From: Ophioderma brevispina | Taxonomy: Eukaryota > Echinodermata > Ophiuroidea > Amphilepidida > Ophiodermatidae | Length of the DNA stretch: 64,000 nt | Direction: 5' to 3' | Assembly (NCBI GenBank): GCA_023653785.1 | Contig: JAMKCH010011941.1 | Span: 62,001 to 126,000 of the forward strand | Shown: positions 56,791-64,000 of the stretch, one piece after another | Position numbering within the stretch: position 1 is the first letter of the stretch | How the letters are laid out: every line of letters begins with the position of its first letter | Program-made: the position numbers and the translations under genes | The notes under the pieces: model-generated | Told to the model about the DNA's origin: nothing | Databases searched by the model: none | Seen by the model: the letters and a program-made list of their open reading frames with translations, nothing else

Positions 56791-58096
56791 GCTATTATGG
56801 TCTCATCAGTGATCACATAAGTGAGAGATTAGTAATTTAGTATACATCGCTAGATTTAGCTAGATTGGGTTCAACTTGTTATGGAAAGTCTCTTGCTTGA
56901 GAGTAGTAGCATATTGGTCTTAAAGCAGCAAGAGAGCAAAACAGTGACATATAGTTGTGAATTGTACAAATAGACAAAATCTCACCATCAATTCTATCAC
57001 TGCAACATTTATAAACTAAGCTGATGTTGATGTGATTTTAAATTTAGCAAACTTTGGTGTGACATTTACTAAACCCAACCATATATTAAAAAAAAAAAAA
57101 TAGTGTTTTCGCTTTTGCGTTGTATTTACCCCCCTGGCACTTTAGCAGAAGGGTATTTGTCATATTAAACTCGGAACAAGGGCCGTCGGCTATCACCACT
57201 TCATAACATGCAGCAGCCATTTAAATTATAACCCAACCCTATTGATTTCAGTTGACAAGTTATTATTTATTACTTCGCTGAAAGATGAACACTGCCAGGC
57301 ATAGTTGTAAATCACTGACAGAGGATCTCGGACACCTTCAATTTGCATTTCCAGTACAGTTTTTTAGTGCAAAGGCCCCCTGAAATAAAACCCTGGGTAC
57401 CTATTATTTTATGTTTCTTCTGACAAGTACCAAAGATTGTTACCAAAGGGGTTAACGTTTTGACACGCAGACACACAGATACACAGACATAAGACCAGAG
57501 TAATCCCTATGTACCTTCTGCAATTCTTGCAGACGACACAAAAATCACAATAAAGCAGTGTTATTATATAAAATCATTTACAATGGCAATAATAATTAAT
57601 GCATACAATAGTGTCATTATGATTGCGGATACTTATTTTTATAAGGTCCATAATTAAAAGAAGTGTCACAGTTCATCAATGATATTTTCCCAACAGTACA
57701 AATGATACACAATAGCTCGTGCTCATTGGACAACAATGTCGCCTGTACATGTCAGTAAGGAAGAGAGCTTCATTGATTGGCCACATATATTCGAATAAAC
57801 GCCCATATATGGAAAAGCAACCCCCCCCCCCGGAGAAATTTTTGCAATCACAGAATTTTTTCTTGAAATGCAAAAAAAACGGCAGTACAATCTGAACAAG
57901 GCTCTCTGACCAAGCTGGCTAGCTAAAGCGCAGACACCTGTGTTGGAACCCGGATACAAATTTAGCTATGGCTATGATTTCAACTGGTCAGTGTCACAAT
58001 CCGTTTGGTCAAAAATACTGTTGCTTTATGGTAGTTCGCTGGCGATATAATTCAGATTCAGACTGCCTTGAACAAGGCTAGTCCTCAGGGGGGTAA
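56791..58096. other. Gene-less interval
   Basis: A12 near 57090 and C10 near 57823 are the only notable tracts. Frames at 57676-57959 on the minus strand overlap one another and are unrecognised. Confidence 0.4.
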
Positions 58097-58480
58097 TTTT
58101 TGTGTCGCCTGCCCAAAGGCAGGAAGACACATATCGATCACTTTGTCCACTGTTGATGTTTGTTGTTGTTGTAGTTGATGTCTGCTGTTGTTGTCTGTTG
58201 TTGTTGATGTCTGTTGTTGTGAAAAAGGGTTAACATTTGCCTGTAATATATTCATACTTTGATGGATTTATACCAAACTTGGGTCATCTTGGCATCCCCC
58301 ATTTGTTGATGAGGCCCCATTTGTTGATGAGGTCAGAGGTCACATACCAAGGTCAAAGGTCATTTGAGGTCAAGTTGTAAAATAGCTGAAAATGTAAAAT
58401 TGACCTCATTTGAAAAGTTTAAGATCATTTGGAACCAAAATTGAATCATAGGTGCAACATGGGATCCCTGATTTGTTGAT

Positions 58481-58633
58481 GAGGTCAAAGGTCACATACC
58501 GAGGTCAAAGGTCGCATACCGAGGACAAAGGTCGCATACCGAGGTCAAAGGTCACATACCGAGGTCAAAGGTCGCATACCGAGGACAAAGGTCGCATACC
58601 GAGGTCAAAGGTCGCATCCGAGGTCAAAGGTCA
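58481..58633 (+). repeat. 20-bp minisatellite of DR1 half-site pairs
   Basis: Seven units of GAGGTCAAAGGTCRCATACC (six of 20 bp and one of 19) plus a partial unit run in register from 58481. Units alternate among GTCA, GTCG and GACA variants, so a 60-bp trimer is partly repeated. AGGTCAAAGGTCA, a direct repeat of AGGTCA with one spacer, is the classical binding site for HNF4, RXR heterodimers and COUP-TF. Units 1, 4 and 8 are exact matches. The 60-bp order also keeps a frame open, 58452-58685, which is not a gene. Confidence 0.9.
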
Positions 58634-58703
58634 TTTGAGGTCAAGTTGTAAAATAGCTGAAAATGTAAAATTTACCTCAAGTTGAAGTTCAATTGGAACC
58701 AAA

Positions 58704-60235
58704 TAGACTGGTTCCATTTCTCAAAAAAGTGCTTCCTTCAACATGACGAAGGCATTTTTGAGTAAAAGCAATTGGGTTAGTGTTTTTAGATGAAAATTTT
58801 ATGCTAATTCCAAATTTTCTGGTCCCCAAGCTGAATTTTGAGAGGAAACGTGCCTAAGTAGCATAAATTCAAAATGGCCGCCATTTTAACGTTTGTTTGT
58901 ACATAACTCAAGATTTAAGGCTTGTAATGACTTCATTCTTGTGTCTATACAAATGTTTCCAGGGTTAAGGAATATAATTAGATCATTAGTTAATAGCATT
59001 AGGTCAACTTAACAGTTAATTTGCATAAAAATCAAAATGGGCTGCCATTTTGACATTTTTGTACATAACTCAAGATTTAAGGCTTGTACTTCATTCTTGT
59101 GTCTATACAAATGTTTCCAGGGTTAAGGAATATAATTAGATCATTAGTTATGGTCATGCGCCAAGAGTTGGGGTATACAAAATGAGGGTGGCGTTACCTT
59201 TCACAAATATTTTTAAACATTTTTTATTGTATCATAAGAACCAGGTTAGGTATTCAGCTAATTTATATTTCATTTTAAAGGGAATTTATCTAGCTTTGAT
59301 ATGGTAGCAGATTCAATTTTGTGCTATCTTTACTTTTTGAGTTGTCGTAACTTTAAGTCAGTCGGGGTCAGAGAGGGTGGTGCCTATGGATGAGGTGCCT
59401 ACGGATGAGGCAAGTGTTAAAGTCTTGGGATTTTTGATATTCGGGGCTTTTGCATTTTTTTTTTTTTGTTTTATATCTTTGTAACCCTGCCATGTATTAA
59501 GATAAATAACATCTCATTTTGTTTGTTATTTATGTGGCATTCATTTTGACTCATACAACAGTTTAAGCTATGATGTTAATTGAAGGTAACAAATTAGACT
59601 GCCACAAAATGTTGTACTTTTTACATCAAATTTCACTTTTCCACCTTATATGACACTTGTGACACCCTATATATGCACATACAAGTTGCATATTTGTCTT
59701 CCTTACATTTTTAGCTTTACAACAATATATAGTTTTATAGCTATCTCAAAAAAAATTGATGACTTACTCTGATTTAAGTGTGAAAATGTGTAATATTTGG
59801 TAGTTTCAAGCATGTAACACACTTTGCTCCCAACTCATGGTGTATGACCTTGTATTGTAGCATTAGGTCATGTTGACAGTTAATTTGCATAAAAATTCAA
59901 AATGGCCGCCGTTTTAAATTTATGCAAATCAATTGTCAATATATGGCATAATACCTTATCTGGTGGTCTAGTTGTGTTCTCTGACCCTGAAAACATATGT
60001 ATAGACACAAGAATGAAGTCTTTACAAGCCTTAAATCTTGAGTTATGTACAAAAAAATGTTAAAATGGCGGCCATTTTGAATTTATGCAAATTAGGCACA
60101 CTTCCCCTAAAAATTAGATTTGGGGACCGGAAGATTTGGAATCGGCATAAAATTTCCATATAGAAACACTGTTTCAATTGCTTTTACTCAAAAATGCCTT
60201 TGACTAGTTGCTTTTTGAAAAATGGAACCAGTCTA
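58704..60235. mobile_element. TA-flanked element with ~270-bp inverted arms
   Basis: TAGACTGGTTCCATTT at 58704 pairs with AAATGGAACCAGTCTA ending 60235. Complementarity extends about 270 bp through GGCATTTTTGAGTAAAAGCA, AAAATGGCCGCCATTTT, CATAACTCAAGATTTAAGGC and AGACACAAGAATGAAG. The interior, 58979-59961, repeats parts of the arms (59055-59160 and 59870-59930) and has no transposase. TA tips suggest a Tc1/mariner or Foldback-like non-autonomous element. Confidence 0.85.
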
Positions 60236-60242
60236 AAACTTG

Positions 60243-60913
60243 TAGTGGAGCGGTTTGGACTGCAAAATTGTCGACAACCCCTCCCCTCGGTACAACAAAA
60301 CGCAACCACTTCTATTCGAAAGATAGTAATAAATAATTTTAAAAAATGATGGTTGTGGTCAAAAACTTTGGTGGCAGGGGTGTTTTTTGGGTAAAAAAAT
60401 CACGTTTTTGAGCTAAAAACTTAAGAATATCAAGATTTATTAATTTCTTAGCAAAAAAAATTTTAATCATCATGCATCTACCAATCTTTGACATTTATAT
60501 TATAGATTCTGTTTTATACAATATATAAATGGTCTAGAATTTTAGCCCCAAAATCACCCTTTTTCCTAAAAAAGCATCCTTTTTATCACATGTCACCACA
60601 ATGAGTATTACCTGAACCCTTTATGCAATGTATAAAACCTATATCAATAACAAAAAGGATACCATAAAAATAAGATTGTAATATTTTTACCTTAAAAAAA
60701 AAAAATAAAAAATAATAATTTCGCTTAACTTGAAGCCCAAATTTCATTTTTCGGCATAGAAATCATCCCTGCCACCAAATATTTCAACCACAACCATCAT
60801 TTTCTTAAATCTTATTTATTTATCCTTCAAATAAAGGTGGTTGTGTTATGTTGTACGGTGGGGAGGGGTAACTCGAAAACTAGAGCACTTTTCAAGGCTC
60901 GGCCGCTCCGCTA
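60243..60913. mobile_element. Second TA-flanked long inverted-repeat element
   Basis: TAGTGGAGCGG at 60243 pairs with CCGCTCCGCTA ending 60913. A strong inner pair follows: CCCCTCCCCTCGGTACAAC (60278) with GTTGTACGGTGGGGAGGGG (ending 60868), extending through AATGATGGTTGTGG and TTTGGTGGCAGGG. Each arm is about 140 bp. TA tips; seven bases (AAACTTG) separate it from the previous element. Confidence 0.75.
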
Positions 60914-61734
60914 TTGGTTTATGGGGTTTACATGCAAACCCTCATTTGTTTATGAGGTCCAAGGTCAGATATCAAGGTCAAAGGTCATGTTAGGCCTATC
61001 ATTTCCTAACCGCGACGGCAGGCGACACAAGCGATCCGAGGACCGATGTATTTTTAATAATTAGCAGAATTAAAACCAGTAGATGAGATTTTGCATAGAC
61101 CAAAGGCTAATCTGAACTTAACAGTTTGTAAAATGCTGCACCCTCTCTGTGATGCTAAAGTTTCAGAGTTTAAAATGTTTATGTTTGAAATGTTTCATTA
61201 GCATTTGAACTCGATCCCTTACAAATGATTTGGAACACACAATCGACAAAACATTTTATTTCAGGAAATACTTGACAACTTATATCCAATTACCCAAAAA
61301 TCTAGGTCAGAATTGGACGCAGCACTCTCGCAACTGGTTTTCAATATGTTCGCCATGTGAGTATGTGCTAGGCCTATCGTCTCTCCCGTCTAACATTACT
61401 TATTTTGATACGCAGGCGAGCTCTTGTATTTCAATTAAACCTGATCGCAAATGGCACGGTTTACGTGATTAGCATACTTGGACAACATTTAATCATTTCA
61501 ATAATAAACATTGGGCTTGCGTTTCTCCTACTGATGAGATTGGTTTCCCTGGGACTGACACTACTGATACGTCTTGAGCATCAGTCTGTCTGCAGGCTTT
61601 TATCATTTGATGGATGGAAGTGTGTCAGTCAGGCCTGGACTTGACCTGCTTCTGAGACAACGGTGGGATTACGGGGCAGAGTTTTTGTGAAGGATGCCAT
61701 CTGTTGTTGGTGATTATGGATAGACTGTCTTTGG

Positions 61735-61884
61735 AATTTCCAAACCAAACATCCTTTAGCCCTAAGATTTCACAGGGTGAATGAGAAAAATAGTAGTTTC
61801 TGATACCAAATATTGACCACTTACGGTAAAATCTGGGATTCTGGGAATGAGGCGATTTGCGATGGGGCCATGGCCCCTTTTTAA
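61735..61884 (-). repeat. Truncated copy of MITE TTAA-4
   Basis: In reverse complement: TTAAAAAGGGGCCATGG, then TTTACCG, GGTCAATATTTGGTATCAGA, TATTTTTCTCATTCACCC and GATGTTTGGTTTGGAA, the same order as 38368-38510. TTAA at 61881-61884 marks the preserved end; the other end is missing. Confidence 0.7.
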
Positions 61885-62536
61885 AAAAAAAATAAATAAA
61901 TAAAATAGACAATTTGCATGGTGTCAAACAGCTGTGAAAGAGAACCTTAAATTGTGCACAATCTGATGCATCATTTGCATCAATAGCCCAATACACTATT
62001 ATTGTCTTAAGGCTCAGTCACATAGCCGATTATTTGCTAGAAAACCAATTCCAGGACTCAGCTCAAGACTGGTGTTGATTGGCCATTTTTCGAAAATCGT
62101 GAGAAGTTTTTATTTTTTCATGTGTAGTTTTAGCAAGGTCTGGAACTATGATGTGCAGTCTAATCTGCAGTCTTGTGTGGTTGGGAGCACGTGGCAAATT
62201 TGAAAAACCTGATTATTCTCGCAGCCTAAAAAAAGTGGCATTTTTTTTTTAATTGGGAAGGTCAGCATGGATACGAGCAGGGGGAAGCGGTAGCCGATGA
62301 GTTGGCGCACATGCACATCATGAGTGGTTGTGTGCAGTTGGAAAGTGGTCGCCAATGAGTCTGCTCCAAATGGGAGAGAAGGTGCAAGCCAACTGGACAT
62401 GTTAAATCAGCGTTCCTACGTGGCATTAACAACTCGGTGACCAATCTGTGAGCAGCCTTGACAGCAACATGTCATGACTTGTGCCATCGTGTCAAGGTCG
62501 GCGACTGATCAGGGACTGAGCAAGTGACCTCATCAA
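61885..62536. other. Gene-less interval
   Basis: No recognisable gene. CAGTCTTGTGTGGTTGGGAG at 62167 resembles TGGTCTTGTGTAGTTGGGAA at 63071, hinting at a repeat flanking or interrupted by the TTAA-1 element between them. Confidence 0.35.
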
Positions 62537-62891
62537 TTAAAGGTGCAACGAGAGATTTCAGGTCATCCATATTTTCTGTGATATGTAGTGATTTTGTATA
62601 GATTAGACGTGCAATAGATTCCCTACCATTTATTTGGCTACAGAAATGACATAATATGAAAACAAAAGGCGATTTGTCTATACTAATATTTCAATATAAA
62701 ACAGGCTGAATTTCCTATTTGCTCCTTTAGGAATTATATATTTTGCAATATTTGTACCAAAGAAACAGTTCTCAGGTTAATCCTTTCAGATGGGGATATT
62801 TTTAAGAGAAATCTTTACACCAGTGCAAAAATTAGAATTTTCAGATTTTTAAGGGGCACCTGTTATTTGAAATCTCTCGTTGCACCTTTAA
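62537..62891. mobile_element. MITE TTAA-1, best preserved copy
   Basis: TTAA at 62537-62540, AGGTGCAACGAGAGATTT, a 347-bp body, AAATCTCTCGTTGCACCT, TTAA at 62888-62891. The 18-bp terminal repeats are exact complements. TTTGGCTACAGAAATG, CAATATAAAACAGGCTGAAT, TTTGTACCAAAGAAAC and TAATCCTTTCAGATGG link it to the copies at 13756 and 15155. Confidence 0.95.
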
Positions 62892-64000
62892 TCATGCTTG
62901 ATCTTGTTGATTTTCATGATGCTGTCACCTACATACTGCTAGGCGATTCAGCATCTCTTGTCTTGTTGAAGGTGGGGAAAATGACAGGCTTATCATCCCT
63001 GTTCGGGATAAAAATTGTAAATTTTGCAAGTTTGAACAAGACTAGCCGATTTCTAAAAAAAAATAAAAATGTGGTCTTGTGTAGTTGGGAAGAGGTTGGG
63101 TCACAAGCAGTCTTCTATGTGGCTAGTATGGTTGTACCTTTAGCAACATTTCAATGTGCAACTTTAGAATCTGCAACAAGCACTGCTGTCTGGTCGGTGA
63201 TGACAACAAGTAGTGGTATTATGTGTCCAACCCCCTCCAGGGCCTTTAAGTAGATAGATCAATTGACCCACTTTTGTGAAACATGGTTACATATACATGT
63301 AATTGCAGGATTCATAATTGCTCCTGGAGCAAATTTGATGTCTCATAAGATCAAATTGAGTTATGAGAGCCAAATGAACAACCTACTTATTGATATGAGG
63401 TTCAAGATCATTTGATATGATTGATATCATGTTGGGAATGAAAGCTCTTCTTTACAGAAGTTGATACAATTTCAATAGGTTTAATAAACATTGAACCATC
63501 TGTAGTGTGATTAGCTACCTTGTCGTGAACTGTCAAAAAAAAAAAACTTTACCCCTGAACAATACTAACTTTTCTTACAGTATCTCTGATTGGCTCATTA
63601 CTTGATATAACATGGGATCTTCTCTGAGTAACCAATAAAATTGTATCTTGTGAAAGGAGTCAACCTGAGTCACAGACGATGGTAGCGGTTTGTTGCAGAA
63701 TTACAAAAAGCTAACTGCTGAGCGTCCTTTTGAGCTCAACGTCGGTTTAGTTAGTGTTAGTTAAACCAAAGTTTTAAATCCGGTTTTGTCCCTGCTAACG
63801 GGGTGGCCGGATACACCTCACACTCGGCAATACTGCTGTGTGAGGATTTATTGGAGGAAAAGATAATTGACAGTTTTCTGCGTTGGGCCTAGCCTTTGGG
63901 CAACCACGCCCATCATGCAAGGCAGCATGTGCTGGATGGTCGCCATTAGCTCTCCGGAGCCGATGCCCTTGTAGGTAGATCTTCTTTTTCATTTTACCAG
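62892..64000. other. Gene-less interval to the window end
   Basis: 63575-63640 holds the partner of the repeat at 13408. A plus frame, 62867-63253 (128 residues), takes its start codon from the TTAA-1 end and has no recognised motif. The last 300 bases (GCTAACGGGGTGGCCGG, GCCGATGCCC) are more GC-rich and carry a short minus frame, 63795-63992, that could be an exon or transposon end; I cannot decide. Confidence 0.35.

Larger units (their letters stand above)
58102..61050. mobile_element. DR1 element, copy c, carrying two nested transposons
   Basis: It starts GTGTCGCCTGCCCAAAGG and ends GACGGCAGGCGACACAAGCG then ATCCGAGGACCGATGTA, flanked by TTTTT at 58097-58101 and 61051-61055. Subtracting the nested elements 58704-60235 and 60243-60913 leaves about 745 bp, near the 641 bp of copy b. 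The left part ends TTCAATTGGAACCAAA; the right part resumes TTGGTTTATGGGG, parallel to TTGGAGCCAAACTCGGTTTA in copy b. Confidence 0.85.

Noticed and set aside
58481..58640. CRISPR array
   Set aside because: Repeats are directly adjacent 20-bp units with no unique spacers, and the genome is eukaryotic.
58452..58685. Repetitive arginine/lysine protein (RSKVTYRGQRSHTEDKG)
   Set aside because: It is the translation of the 20-bp DR1 minisatellite, kept open because three units make 60 bp.
62867..63253. 128-residue plus-strand frame as a gene
   Set aside because: Its start codon lies in the terminal repeat of MITE TTAA-1 and it shows no recognised motif; likely chance.
63795..63992. Exon or retrotransposon end on the minus strand
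   Set aside because: GC-rich and open, but only 65 residues with no motif and cut by the window edge; left undecided and not annotated as a gene.

Overview
This window reads as intergenic or intronic DNA from a large, AT-rich, repeat-laden eukaryotic genome, most likely a marine invertebrate and plausibly a deuterostome such as an echinoderm or hemichordate. That placement is an inference from the repeat style only: AAATGGCCGCCATTTT-type inverted repeats, tRNA-derived SINE, TTAA MITEs and AGGTCA-rich repeats. I found no bacterial-style operon, no ribosomal RNA and no host exon I could name. Nearly all open reading frames are 60-130 residues long, overlap on both strands and match nothing I recognise.

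Layout. 0.3-5.6 kb: inverted-repeat elements, a direct duplication joined through runs of 20-21 A, and a dead non-LTR retrotransposon on the minus strand (reverse transcriptase, about 3.6-5.56 kb) split by a 148-bp MITE with an 8-bp target duplication. 7.0-8.2 kb: a ~170-bp satellite. 9.1-9.4 and 53.5-54.7 kb: two copies of an AGGTCA-rich repeat, the second expanded. 11.7-15.5 kb: three copies of one TTAA-flanked MITE, plus an unrelated repeat (R1). 16-27 kb: two Harbinger-like MITEs with 3-bp duplications, a GTAC-rich stretch, a tRNA-derived SINE, the first DR1 element and a nested pair of inverted-repeat elements. 28.9-29.9 kb: a second duplication joined through 22 T. 39.3-42.5 kb: a ~1.2-kb direct duplication whose second copy carries an ~0.88-kb insertion with hairpins and a broken fragment of the Crypton-derived KIAA1958/ZMYM-like protein family. 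42.5-49.7 kb: more TTAA MITEs and a second DR1 element. 58.1-61.05 kb: a third DR1 element holding a 20-bp minisatellite of DR1 nuclear-receptor half-site pairs and two TA-flanked inverted-repeat transposons.

The best result is transpositional stratigraphy rather than a gene system. At least six distinct short inverted-repeat families (TTAA-1 to TTAA-6, about 13 copies or pieces) target TTAA in piggyBac fashion. Repeat R1 is intact at 12.5 and 51.5 kb, split by a TTAA MITE at 38.4 kb, and split a few bases away by a DR1 element at 22.1 kb, so empty and filled sites can be compared inside one window. DR1 elements are flanked by TTTTT in all three copies and carry perfect AGGTCA-A-AGGTCA motifs. 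Three separate duplications look like two haplotypes or overlapping contigs placed in series, and should be excluded before the duplications are read as biology.
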